Shown in pieces: positions 8,248-16,608 of a DNA stretch of 64,000 nt. The notes beneath the pieces are model-generated. The model saw only the letters and a program-made list of their open reading frames with translations, did no database searches and was not told where the DNA came from. The stretch comes from Bradyrhizobium sp. 186 (lineage in GTDB: Bacteria; Pseudomonadota; Alphaproteobacteria; Rhizobiales; Xanthobacteraceae): assembly GCF_023101685.1 (NCBI RefSeq), contig NZ_CP082164.1, forward strand, positions 9,703,001 through 9,767,000, written 5' to 3'. Positions within the stretch are counted from its first letter, which is position 1; the number at the start of each line of letters is the position of its first letter. The position numbers and the translations under genes were made by a program.

Positions 8248-8946
8248 ATGACAGGTTTTCCCCGCTACGCGATCTATTTTGCCGCCGGCGCCGACAGCGC
8301 CCTCTCCCGCTTCGGCGCCGAGCTGCTCGGCTACGATGCCCGCGCCGCGAGCGAGTTGCCATTTCCGGACGAAGCGCTCGTCGCAGCGGCGGACTGGCAC
8401 GACATCAGCGCCGACCCGCGCAAATACGGTTTCCATGCCACACTGAAAGCGCCGATGGCGCTCGCACCCGGCAGAACCGAGGCCGAACTTATGGCGGCCT
8501 GCGCGACATTTGCCGACAAGACGCGGCCGATTCCTGTCATCCGCCCGATCGTCGATTCCATCAGCGGCTTCATTGCCGTCGTTCCAGCAGAGCCGGTCGA
8601 CGCGCTCCAGCAACTCGCCGCTGATTGCGTTCGCGATTTCGATGGCTTCCGTGAGGCCTTGACCGCGGAGGAGCGCGCCCGGAGGAAGCCCGGGAAGCTC
8701 AGCGAACGGCAGCGCGACTATCTCGATCGCTGGGGTTACCCCTATGCGATGGAAGAATTCCGCTTCCACATGACACTCACCGGCCGGCTGGATTCGGAAC
8801 GGCGCGGGCCGATTCTGGAGATGCTGCGGGGAAGGCTTGCGGTGCTCGGGCTTGATACGCTGACGATCGATCGCATCGTGCTGTTCAAGCAGGATGACAC
8901 CGAGGCTCGCTTCCACATCATCGGCGAGTGGGCTTTGACGCGGTAG
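8248..8946 (+). CDS. DUF1045 2H-phosphoesterase-like phosphonate protein
   Basis: The 232-aa product has two HxT-type motifs, YGFHATLKAPM (about residues 55-65) and FRFHMTLTGRL (about 170-180), the signature of 2H phosphoesterases. It belongs to the phn-operon family TIGR03223/DUF1045. E. coli uses PhnP to open the ribosyl 1,2-cyclic phosphate made by PhnJ; no phnP is seen here, so this 2H protein could do a related cyclic-phosphate step (inference). It is the last gene of the acetyltransferase-phnM unit and converges on the next gene with only 3 nt between them. Confidence 0.85.
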   Translation: MTGFPRYAIYFAAGADSALSRFGAELLGYDARAASELPFPDEALVAAADWHDISADPRKYGFHATLKAPMALAPGRTEAELMAACATFADKTRPIPVIRPIVDSISGFIAVVPAEPVDALQQLAADCVRDFDGFREALTAEERARRKPGKLSERQRDYLDRWGYPYAMEEFRFHMTLTGRLDSERRGPILEMLRGRLAVLGLDTLTIDRIVLFKQDDTEARFHIIGEWALTR

Positions 8947-8949
8947 GCT

Positions 8950-9663
8950 TTACTGCCAGCTCGCGAGATTGAAGACGAGCGCTACGACGCCAACCAGAAT
9001 GAGGCTGATCGCCCAGATTATATCCAGATTGAACCAGCTTCGCGAGACGAACCTCAATCCCAGATAGCGATAGACCAGCCACGCCAGACATCCGCCGGCG
9101 CTGATCATGGCGGCAACGTGCACCAAAGACACCAGCACCGCCATCCCGAGACTTGCCTTCATCAGCACGCCGGCAGCCTCATGGCCGGCATCGAGTTCGA
9201 AGGCCTGGCAGAGCCCAAGATAGATCGGCACGAGCATCAAGGCGGCGCCGTGAGCAATGGCAACGGCAAATGACCAGAGCGCCAATTGCGTTGGCGGAAT
9301 TCGTGCCAGCGTACGCGGATGCCGCCGCTCGATCAGCCGATAGACGCCGAAGGCGATGACGAGAAGGCTCGCGCCGAGCTGGATCGAACGCTGCCACTCG
9401 GCCAGCACGAGCAGGAACGCGAATGGCAGGAGCACGAGAAGTGTTGCCAGGAGATGGCCGGCCGCCAGAGCCCCCAACGCGCGGAAGAGCGCGCGCGGGC
9501 TCTTGTCCATGAGCCCGGCCGAAACGGCGAGCGGCCATCCCATTCCGGGATTGACCCCGTGATAGAGACCGCTCGCAACAAGAGCGAGCCACAGCCAGCC
9601 AAGCGCCCGGCTCGCATGCCCCCAATCTAGGCCGACGGGTAGCAAAAGGAGTCCGTCGAACAA
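8950..9663 (-). CDS. Polytopic membrane protein linked to SBP56 gene
   Basis: About 237 aa with at least six hydrophobic segments and a conserved-looking motif GLYHGVNPGMGWPLAVSAGLM, which vaguely resembles the HGxxPG motif of metal/ion export families; the family is not identified. It starts with TTG at 9661-9663, supported by a GGAGGG Shine-Dalgarno 6 nt upstream, inside the end of the SBP56 gene (37-nt overlap). The overlap implies coupled translation, so it may work with the methanethiol oxidase, for example moving a substrate or metal. Function unknown. Confidence 0.75.
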   Translation of the reverse strand: MFDGLLLLPVGLDWGHASRALGWLWLALVASGLYHGVNPGMGWPLAVSAGLMDKSPRALFRALGALAAGHLLATLLVLLPFAFLLVLAEWQRSIQLGASLLVIAFGVYRLIERRHPRTLARIPPTQLALWSFAVAIAHGAALMLVPIYLGLCQAFELDAGHEAAGVLMKASLGMAVLVSLVHVAAMISAGGCLAWLVYRYLGLRFVSRSWFNLDIIWAISLILVGVVALVFNLASWQ

Positions 9664-11027
9664 TCGCCGCCCTCCAGCCTGATCTGGTGCGCACGATATC
9701 CGTCGGGGAAGCTCACGAAGTAGTCCTTGTCGAGCTTGAGGCCGCCGTTGCGACCGACATTGGCCATAACTTCCACACCCGGAACCCCGTCGGGATAGAA
9801 CTGGTCATCCCAGGTGGAATAGAGCGAATTGGTCCAGTATACGCGGCTGCCATCGCGGCTGACTTCGACCATCTGGGGACCGGCCGCAAATGCCTTGCCG
9901 TTCGGATGGGGGGTGCGGCGCGCGATGCCGCCGATGTGAACCGAGCCCGCAAGCTTCGGCTTTCGCGGATCGCTCACATCGTACTGGCGCATTTCACCCG
10001 TGCCCCAGCACGAGACATAGAGAAACCGGTCATCGATCGACAGGTCGATGTCGGTCACCAGCGGCGGCACGGCGCCAAAGCCCTGGAGCAGCGGCGGGAG
10101 CTTCTCCTTAGGCGCGGGCTCGGGCGGGATCGTCGCCGTCTTCTCCGCATGGAATTTTCCGCCTTCGCGCCACCAGGTCCAGATCGATGCTTCGAGATTC
10201 GTGGTGTCGACCACAACGCCTACGAAGCCGTATTCGCGAACCGGATCGTGCGCGGGCCGCACCTCCAGCGCCATCTGATGATTGGCACCGAGGTCGATGG
10301 TCTGCACGTTGCGACGGGCGCGGAGATCCCAGAAGTGGAGACGATGGCCATATTTGTTCGCCAGCAGATCTTCCGGGACGATCCCGCTCTCGAATTGCGG
10401 CGGCAACGCCCATTCGCTCGTCACCATGTAGTCGCGCGGCAGGTTCCACCAGAAATCATAGTGCAGCGTCTGCGGACCGCGGTCGATCTCCCATCGTCCA
10501 AGGACCTCGAACGTCTCGCAATCCATGATGAAGACGCCTGGAGGCCCGTTGGTGCCGTCTTTGCCGCCGCCGCCCAGCGTGCTCACATAGATGCCGTCCG
10601 GCCCGCAATGGATGGTATGCGGCCGCGAGTAGCCGGTCTTTTTGAAGACTTCCTCGGGCTCGATGATCTTGTGGATTTTGGCTTTGGTCGGATCTGGCTT
10701 GGTATCGATGATGTAAATCCGCGACGAGCGCAGCCCGGGGATGATGAGATAGCGCCGCTCGATGAAGGCATGTCCGGCGAGCGGCGACAAGGCGGAGGAG
10801 CAGGCATTCCAGCCGAAGTGATGAAACTCGTCGCCCTTGTTGGGCATCGTCACGGTGTGGACGATTTGGCTGTAGGTCGGCGATCCCGGCTTGACGTCGA
10901 TGACCGCGAGAGCATCCGGTTTTGAGAAATCTGGACTGAGCAGCAACGTGTAGGCAAAGTTCTCCGCAGGTGCTTCCATCGCAAGCTTGGGCGATGCGTG
11001 AAAGGTGGGATCCGGCCTCATCGTCAT
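9627..11027 (-). CDS. mtoX: Methanethiol oxidase / selenium-binding protein SBP56
   Basis: The 466-aa protein starts MTMRPDPTFHASPKLAMEAP after an excellent GGGAGG ribosome site. SBP56 features include DEFHHFGWNACSSAL (the Cys region linked to Se/thiol binding), YSRPHTIHCGPDGIYVS, VSCWGTGEMRQYD, HPNGKAFAAGPQMVEVSRDG and HQIRLEGGDCSTDSFCYP. Bacterial relatives are copper-containing methanethiol oxidases producing formaldehyde, H2S and H2O2 (family knowledge). No signal peptide is evident. No SCO1/MauG maturation genes lie beside it; the only partner is the overlapping membrane protein. Confidence 0.88.
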   Translation of the reverse strand: MTMRPDPTFHASPKLAMEAPAENFAYTLLLSPDFSKPDALAVIDVKPGSPTYSQIVHTVTMPNKGDEFHHFGWNACSSALSPLAGHAFIERRYLIIPGLRSSRIYIIDTKPDPTKAKIHKIIEPEEVFKKTGYSRPHTIHCGPDGIYVSTLGGGGKDGTNGPPGVFIMDCETFEVLGRWEIDRGPQTLHYDFWWNLPRDYMVTSEWALPPQFESGIVPEDLLANKYGHRLHFWDLRARRNVQTIDLGANHQMALEVRPAHDPVREYGFVGVVVDTTNLEASIWTWWREGGKFHAEKTATIPPEPAPKEKLPPLLQGFGAVPPLVTDIDLSIDDRFLYVSCWGTGEMRQYDVSDPRKPKLAGSVHIGGIARRTPHPNGKAFAAGPQMVEVSRDGSRVYWTNSLYSTWDDQFYPDGVPGVEVMANVGRNGGLKLDKDYFVSFPDGYRAHQIRLEGGDCSTDSFCYPSA

Positions 11028-11244
11028 GGCACTGCCTCCCTGTTTCGTCGGTTCGCTCCAACCTAGCTCGGGATAGCGGCATAATGAAGAGCTGTTACGC
11101 GATGTCTTGAGATGCTCCGCGGGCCTGGTTGGCGAGCGTACAATACGTCATCGCCGGCCTGCGGGAAACCGCCCGAACCGCGCCAATTCGACGCCTTCAG
11201 CCAAATGGAAAACGGCGGGATCAGGCTAGGGCGCGCACCTCACA

Positions 11245-11280
11245 CTCGGCGTCGCCCCCGGGAAGGCGGGGACCGCCGAG
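11245..11280 (-). terminator. Hairpin downstream of the keto-deoxyarabonate dehydratase gene
   Basis: Arms CTCGGCG / CGCCGAG with inner GCCCCC / GGGG pairing form a strong GC stem 30 bp after the stop of the gene ending at 11311. There is no clear T-run, so it is either an imperfect terminator or an intergenic palindromic repeat. The rest of 11,028-11,310 shows no gene. Confidence 0.5.
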
Positions 11281-11310
11281 ATATCTGGCGACAACCGAGT
11301 GAATGCCGCC

Positions 11311-12252
11311 CTACTTCCCCCACCGCAGCGCCAGCGCATCGCGCTCCTTCGCCAACTCCAGCAACCCTGCCCGCGTCGCAGGATGCAGCGGCTGAAGCGG
11401 ATGACGCACGGCGTCCGACTTGATCACGCCGCCGGCCTGCATCATGACCTTGCAGGCGATCAGGCCGCATTGCCGGTTCTCGTAGTTGATCAGCGGCAAC
11501 CAGCGCTCGTAGGCGGCTTTCGCCTCCTCGCGCTTGCCGGCGAAATAGGGATCGATGATCTGGCGGATGCCATCGGGATAGCCACCGCCGGTCATCGCAC
11601 CGGTCGCGCCGGCATCGAGATCGGCCAAGAGCGTAATCGCTTCCTCGCCGTCCCAGGGGCCCTCGATGTCCTTGCCGCCCGTCTCAATCAGGCTCCTCAG
11701 CTTTGCGGCTGCGCCAGGTACCTCGATCTTGAAATAACGGATGTTGGAGAAGTCGCGCGACAGCCGCGCGAGCAGCTCGACCGACAGCGGCGTGCCCGCC
11801 ACCGGCGCATCCTGGATCATGATGGGAATATCGATCGCGTCCGAAAGCACGCGGAAGAATTCGACGATGCCTTTCTCGGGCACCCGGAAAGTCGCACCGT
11901 GATAGGGCGGCATGACCATCACCATCGCTGCACCCGCCGCTTCCGCCTGCTTGCTGCGCGCGGCGCAGACCGCCGAGCTGAAATGGGTGGTGGTGACGAT
12001 CACGGGAAGCCGGCCCGCGACATGCTCCAGCACGGCATGCATCACGGTGTCGCGCTCGGCATCGGTGAGCACGAACTGCTCGGAGAAATTAGCGAGAATG
12101 CAGAGGCCGTGCGAGCCGGCATCGATCATGAAATCGACGCAGCGGCGCTGGCCGTCAAGATCGAGTTCGCCGCGCTCGTCGAAGATGGTGGGCACGACCG
12201 GGAACACGCCACGATAGGGGCGCTGGACCTTGGTTTGTGGCGTGACCGGCAT
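11311..12252 (-). CDS. L-2-keto-3-deoxyarabonate dehydratase-like (DapA family)
   Basis: The 313-aa product is a DapA-superfamily TIM barrel: RGVFPVVPTIFDERGELDLD, GLCILANFSEQFVLTDAERD, MVMPPYHGATFRVPEKGI and the Schiff-base lysine in RYFKIEVPG. IQDAP replaces the usual tyrosine-containing YNxP, and GPWDGEEAITLLADLDAG plus GAMTGGGYPDGIR follow; this pattern matches my memory of the Azospirillum L-KDA dehydratase of the non-phosphorylative L-arabinose pathway. ATG 12250-12252 has a GGAGAG ribosome site; an earlier ATG at 12264 lacks one. No other arabinose gene is adjacent, so the substrate is not certain. Confidence 0.8.
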   Translation of the reverse strand: MPVTPQTKVQRPYRGVFPVVPTIFDERGELDLDGQRRCVDFMIDAGSHGLCILANFSEQFVLTDAERDTVMHAVLEHVAGRLPVIVTTTHFSSAVCAARSKQAEAAGAAMVMVMPPYHGATFRVPEKGIVEFFRVLSDAIDIPIMIQDAPVAGTPLSVELLARLSRDFSNIRYFKIEVPGAAAKLRSLIETGGKDIEGPWDGEEAITLLADLDAGATGAMTGGGYPDGIRQIIDPYFAGKREEAKAAYERWLPLINYENRQCGLIACKVMMQAGGVIKSDAVRHPLQPLHPATRAGLLELAKERDALALRWGK

Positions 12253-12379
12253 CGAACTCTCCATCCCTGATTCTCTCTTACGTCTGCGGCGCTCGCACGG
12301 CGCGGCGTCACAGATGTACTCGTCGCGCGGACCGGCGGCAATGCTGTTTGCGCGACGTTGAGATGGAGAGATTTTAAGG

Positions 12380-14461
12380 TTATGCGGTCTTCACCGCGCC
12401 CAGGAAGCCTTCGACCGCGACGCGGAGACGGTCGGCGTCGGCCGACATCTTCTTCACGGACTCCGACAGCACCGTGCCGGCGTTGCCGGTCTCCTGATTG
12501 AGCTTGGCGACGCTGCCGATGGTGTCGGTGACCTCGCGGGTTCCCTGCGCGGCCTGCTGGAAGTTGCGCGAGATTTCAGTGGTGGCCGCGCGCTGCTCCT
12601 CGACGGCCGCCGCAATCGCCGTCATCTTCTCGTCGATGCCGCCGATGGCGCCGCCGATCAAGCGGATGGCGGCGACGGCCTGGCCCGTCGCCCCCTGGAT
12701 CTCCCCGACCTGGCGCGATATCTCTTCGGTTGCGTTTGCGGTCTGTGCGGCGAGGTTCTTGACCTCGCCGGCAACCACGGCAAAGCCGCGGCCGGCTTCG
12801 CCGGCGCGCGCGGCTTCGATGGTGGCGTTCAGCGCCAGCAGGTTGGTCTGACCGGCGATCGCATTGATCATCTTCACGACCTCGCCGATTCGGCTCGCCG
12901 TCTGGTCGAGAATCTCGACCGTTGCGTTGGTCTGCTCGGCCTGCGCCACGGCTTCGCGCGCCTCGCGCGCGCTGGCCTGCACCTGCGCGGAGATCTCGCC
13001 GACGGAGGCAGAAAGCTCCTCGGTCGCGGCCGCGATGGTCTCGAGATTGTTGGTGGCCTGCTCGGCGGACGAGGAGACCGCCGCGGTCTGGCTGCTCGAT
13101 TCCGAAACCAGCGAGCGCACATCGGTCGCTGTCGCATCGAGTTCCCTCGCCGACGCCGCGACGCTGTGGATGACGGCCTGCACGGTGTCGTCGAAACTGC
13201 GGCACGCCGCATCGACGGTGCCGGAGCGGGCGAGCTGCAAGGCCTGCTGCGATTCGCGTTCCTGGCCCAGACGTTCGGCGGTCGCCGCGCTCTCGCGCAG
13301 GCTCTCGAGCGCGGCGGCCATGGTGCCGAACTCGTCGGGATATTTCGACTGCGGCACCGGCGTGGCGTAATCGCGCGCGCCGATGCGTGCGATGGCATCC
13401 AGGATAGCGCGAACCGGGCGCATGAGGCGATTGCGCACCACGTACACGCCGGCCAGGGTCACGGCCAGCGCCAGCAGAAACGCAAGCGACTGCACGATGA
13501 GGTTGGTGAGCGCCTTGGCCTGCACGGCCTCGGCACGCGCGATCGACTGATCCAGCGCCTTGGTCGCGACCGCGACGATGAGGGCGAAAGGCGACTGGCA
13601 CAGCATGTTCCACTCTGCCGCTGGCATGGCCGGGCGGCCGCTGCCGTCAAAATTCTTCGTGAGCTCTCCGATCTGCTTGAGCACGCCGTCGGTCTTGGCC
13701 CGCGCGTCCTTCGCCGCGGTGACCATCTCTGCGGCCACGTCAGGCGCGGCCAGCACTTCGTCCATGCCAGTCCAGCCCGCGGTGACGATGCCGTTCCAGC
13801 TCGCGATAGTCTGCTTCTGGGTCTCGTCGAGCGGCTTGCTGGTGTTGATGTTCGGGCGCAGCGTCGAGCACTGGATGCCGTAGCGGTCGCGAACCTGCCA
13901 GGCGAGGCGGCGAGCCTGAATCATGCGGGCGATGAAAGGATCGTTCATCCAGGCGCGGTTCGACACCGCCGTAGAGGCAAGGTTCGCCGTGTCGATGACC
14001 TTGGTGACGGCGTCGTACCAGGCGCCGGTGCGCTCCATCTTGCGCTCGGCACGCGGGTGCTTGGCCTCATCGTAGAACAGCTGGAACTGGGGCGCGGCTT
14101 CGTTCCAGCGCTGCTTCAGCATGCCCGCGAGCTCGTCACGGCGGGCGAAGTCGATGGTGGTGAGCGCGGCCGCGACGGCTTCATAGCCGGCCTGCTCGGC
14201 CTTTTCGGCCTCACCCAGCTTTGCGCGCGGATCGTCCTCGCCGAGCAGCGCGCTTTGGGCGTCGCCGCGATTGTTGCGCAGTGACAGCACGCCCTGGAAG
14301 ATCGCCTTGTCGGCGGCGGCAAGCCGCTCGGTCTCGAGGCTGTCGCGATGGCGGCCGAAGGCCCCGACCATCTGGATCGCCGTGCTGGCCAGCACACCAG
14401 TGGCCAGCAGGGCCATCAACGCCAGCAGCAGCGTGCTTACCGATTTCTTAAACATTGCCAT
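12380..14461 (-). CDS. Methyl-accepting chemotaxis protein
   Basis: The 693-aa transducer has TM1 (about residues 9-30), a long helical periplasmic sensor region, TM2 (about 317-340; [22 protein letters not shown]), a HAMP domain ([17 protein letters not shown]) and a cytoplasmic signalling domain with the CheA/CheW tip [20 protein letters not shown]. No C-terminal CheR pentapeptide is seen. No chemotaxis genes flank it, so it is an orphan receptor feeding the central Che system; the ligand is unknown. Confidence 0.95.
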   Translation of the reverse strand: MAMFKKSVSTLLLALMALLATGVLASTAIQMVGAFGRHRDSLETERLAAADKAIFQGVLSLRNNRGDAQSALLGEDDPRAKLGEAEKAEQAGYEAVAAALTTIDFARRDELAGMLKQRWNEAAPQFQLFYDEAKHPRAERKMERTGAWYDAVTKVIDTANLASTAVSNRAWMNDPFIARMIQARRLAWQVRDRYGIQCSTLRPNINTSKPLDETQKQTIASWNGIVTAGWTGMDEVLAAPDVAAEMVTAAKDARAKTDGVLKQIGELTKNFDGSGRPAMPAAEWNMLCQSPFALIVAVATKALDQSIARAEAVQAKALTNLIVQSLAFLLALAVTLAGVYVVRNRLMRPVRAILDAIARIGARDYATPVPQSKYPDEFGTMAAALESLRESAATAERLGQERESQQALQLARSGTVDAACRSFDDTVQAVIHSVAASARELDATATDVRSLVSESSSQTAAVSSSAEQATNNLETIAAATEELSASVGEISAQVQASAREAREAVAQAEQTNATVEILDQTASRIGEVVKMINAIAGQTNLLALNATIEAARAGEAGRGFAVVAGEVKNLAAQTANATEEISRQVGEIQGATGQAVAAIRLIGGAIGGIDEKMTAIAAAVEEQRAATTEISRNFQQAAQGTREVTDTIGSVAKLNQETGNAGTVLSESVKKMSADADRLRVAVEGFLGAVKTA

Positions 14462-14581
14462 GGGTCGGGGGCCTACTCTTCACGAGCGGCCACCTTGCAT
14501 CGCGACATGCCAATGTTCCGTTAAGTTTTAGTCGAATTGGCCCGCTTCCGCGGCCTTTCCATTTAGACGGCTCGCACCTTA

Positions 14582-15352
14582 TTACGCAACCTTCGTGAAA
14601 TCGGGCGGACGGCGTTCCGCAAACGCTGTGAACGCCTCGCGCGCCTCGGCCGTGCGCAGGCGCTGCGCGAATTGTTCGCCTTCCGCATTCATCTGCGCGA
14701 CCAAAGCCTCGCCATTGCGCATCAGCCGCTTGGTGGCGGTGAGCGCGCCGGCCGGCTGGCGGGCAAGACGCTGGGCGAGAGCGAGCGCCTCGGCATCGAG
14801 CTTGTCGAGCGGTACCACCCGGTTGGCAAGCCCCCATTCCAGGGCGGCCTTGGCCGGCACGGTCTCGCCCAGCGCGAACATCTCGTAGGCACGGGCGTGG
14901 CCGATGCGCGCCGGCATCAAGAGGCTGGAGGCGGCCTCCGGCACCAGCGCGAGGCTGACGAACGGCGTCGACAATTGCGCATTGTCGGCAAGCACGACGA
15001 GATCGCAGTGCAAGAGCATCGTGGTGCCGACGCCGACGGCGCGGCCCTGCACGGCGGCAACCAGCGGCCGGGTGCAGCGCGCCAGCGCCTGGATAAAGCG
15101 CACGACATTGCGGCTGCCCTCTGACTTTCCGGCTGCGACTGCCGCGAACTCGCCGACATCATTGCCGGCGGTGAACATGTCACCTTCGCCGCGGATCAGC
15201 AGCACCCGGGCGGACGGATCAAATTCGGCGGACTCGATGGTATCGGCGAGCTTGCCGTACATCGCGTCCGTCAGCGCATTCTTCTTGTCGGGGCGCGCCA
15301 GCGTGAGAGTGAGAATTCCACCGTTGTTCTCGATCCGGACATGCTCGGTCAT
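14582..15352 (-). CDS. Enoyl-CoA hydratase/isomerase family protein
   Basis: The 256-aa crotonase-fold protein has the oxyanion-hole segment RGEGDMFTAGNDVGEFA, the second hole segment AVQGRAVGVGTTMLLHCDLV and the family C-terminus ERRPPDFTKVA. At the second catalytic glutamate position it reads LVPEAASS, with the Glu kept. It starts at ATG 15352 after GAGGAG. The MarR gene lies 13 nt upstream on the same strand, which suggests a small acyl-CoA catabolic operon controlled by that regulator. The exact substrate is unknown. Confidence 0.9.
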   Translation of the reverse strand: MTEHVRIENNGGILTLTLARPDKKNALTDAMYGKLADTIESAEFDPSARVLLIRGEGDMFTAGNDVGEFAAVAAGKSEGSRNVVRFIQALARCTRPLVAAVQGRAVGVGTTMLLHCDLVVLADNAQLSTPFVSLALVPEAASSLLMPARIGHARAYEMFALGETVPAKAALEWGLANRVVPLDKLDAEALALAQRLARQPAGALTATKRLMRNGEALVAQMNAEGEQFAQRLRTAEAREAFTAFAERRPPDFTKVA

Positions 15353-15365
15353 TGGTCTGCTCCTC

Positions 15366-15815
15366 TTATTCCTCTGGATCTCTCGGAAACTTGTCCTGAA
15401 CGCTCGTCAGCCAGCGCGCGACGATGTCGATCTCCGCGCTGGTAAATCCTTCTGTCAGCATCGCATTGACCTCACCCGCGCCAGCCTTCGCCTGCGCCAG
15501 CGCGGTGCGGCCCTTCGGCGTCAGCCAGATGCGCCAGGCGCGCCCGTCTTCGCGGTCGGCCCACCGCTCGACCAGCTTTGCCGCCGCCGTGCGGTCGACG
15601 AGGCCCGAAATACCGGCCGGACCGAGATCGAGCGCAGTGCCCGCCTCGCCCATCAGAATGCCGTCCTGCTTGCCGAGGATAAACAACAGCCCCGCCTGCG
15701 CCGGCGTCACATCGTTCTCCGGCTGGGCCGCCATCCAGCGCTGCAACCGCCGTTGTGCGACGTTCAAGAGATAGATCAGCCGATGGTGCCTTGCCGCCGC
15801 CGCTTTATTTCGCAT
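15366..15815 (-). CDS. MarR-family transcriptional regulator
   Basis: The 149-aa protein shows the winged-helix core TPAQAGLLFILGKQDGILMG, then DLGPAGISGLVDRTAAAKLVER with wing DREDGRAWRIWLTPKG. The ATG at 15813-15815 lies inside an 18-bp perfect palindrome and is preceded by GAGG; a TTG start 18 nt further upstream is also possible. It probably represses itself and the enoyl-CoA hydratase gene, 13 nt downstream, by binding that palindrome. The inducer is unknown, with acyl- or aryl-CoA a reasonable guess from context. Confidence 0.9.
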   Translation of the reverse strand: MRNKAAAARHHRLIYLLNVAQRRLQRWMAAQPENDVTPAQAGLLFILGKQDGILMGEAGTALDLGPAGISGLVDRTAAAKLVERWADREDGRAWRIWLTPKGRTALAQAKAGAGEVNAMLTEGFTSAEIDIVARWLTSVQDKFPRDPEE

Positions 15816-15823
15816 GCGAAATA
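15806..15823. promoter_or_regulatory. Palindrome over the marR start codon
   Basis: TATTTCGCATGCGAAATA is a perfect 18-bp palindrome whose central ATG is the chosen marR start codon. MarR proteins bind palindromes of about this length near their own promoters, so autorepression is likely (inference). Confidence 0.65.
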
Positions 15824-15858
15824 GATACCTCAAGCGGAGAGGATTGTCAAAGAGGCCG

Positions 15859-16518
15859 TCAGGTCGTCGTGGTGCGACAGCCGTCCAGGAACAGGGCCGC
15901 GCAGGTTCGTGTGCGACGCTCGAGATCCTTGCGCGACGGCAAAGCTAGGCCGCCGTAGATCGCCGCGCGCTGCGGCGCCGATGCGACCATGCCGATCAGC
16001 ATGCCTGCGGCCTCGTCGACGTCATCGATCGCGATGAGCTTCTTCTTCACCTGGACCCGGAGCCAGCGCGCGAGCGCCGTCGCGGTGCGGGAAATGCCGT
16101 TCCTATAGAAATTCGCGGCGAGTTCGGGGAACGCAGCCGATTCCTGCAGCACCATGCGCTGCAACGCCACGACCTCCGGATCGAGCGCGAGATCGGCACA
16201 GGCGAGCAGCGCAGCGCGCAGGCCTGTTTCTATATCGACGTGATCGTTCGCTTTGAGATCGATGTCAGATAGCAACCGGTCGAGCCGATCCGCACACATG
16301 GCTTCAAACAACGCGGCCTTGGCGGGAAACAGCCGATACAATGTTTTGGTGGAGATGCCGGCGCGGCGCGCCAGCTCCTCGGTGCTGGTCGCGGCATAGC
16401 CGTCAACGGCAAAGGCATGCCGTGCGGCATCGAAGACGATCTGCTTCGTCTCCTCGTCGCTGCGCATTTGCGGCCGCCCGCGGGGGCGGCATTCTCCTGA
16501 CGATTTTGCCTGAGCCAT
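15859..16518 (-). CDS. TetR-family regulator of EmrAB-type efflux
   Basis: The 219-aa protein has an N-terminal TetR helix-turn-helix (residues about 30-75: FAVDGYAATSTEELARRAGI, then STKTLYRLFPAKAALFEAMC) and a C-terminal domain of the AefR/TetR_C type. It is divergent from an emrA-emrB pair, with overlapping dyads in the 90-bp gap, so it almost certainly represses the pump. The N-terminus CRPRGRPQMRSDEETKQ is the usual basic lead-in. Confidence 0.9.
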   Translation of the reverse strand: MAQAKSSGECRPRGRPQMRSDEETKQIVFDAARHAFAVDGYAATSTEELARRAGISTKTLYRLFPAKAALFEAMCADRLDRLLSDIDLKANDHVDIETGLRAALLACADLALDPEVVALQRMVLQESAAFPELAANFYRNGISRTATALARWLRVQVKKKLIAIDDVDEAAGMLIGMVASAPQRAAIYGGLALPSRKDLERRTRTCAALFLDGCRTTTT

Positions 16519-16525
16519 GCTTTTA

Positions 16526-16551
16526 AATGACGCCTGTCATTCCATTGACAG
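16526..16551. promoter_or_regulatory. Overlapping dyads between tetR and emrA
   Basis: Two interleaved inverted repeats share the GTCA core: AATGAC-4 nt-GTCATT (16526-16541) and CTGTCA-6 nt-TGACAG (16534-16551). They begin 8 bp upstream of tetR and end 57 bp upstream of emrA. They are candidate TetR operators; binding is inferred. Confidence 0.55.
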
Positions 16552-16608
16552 TTCCAAAGGTAGTCCTATTTTGGAAATCGTCAAGTTTCCTAATTCAGGG
16601 GAGCGGCC

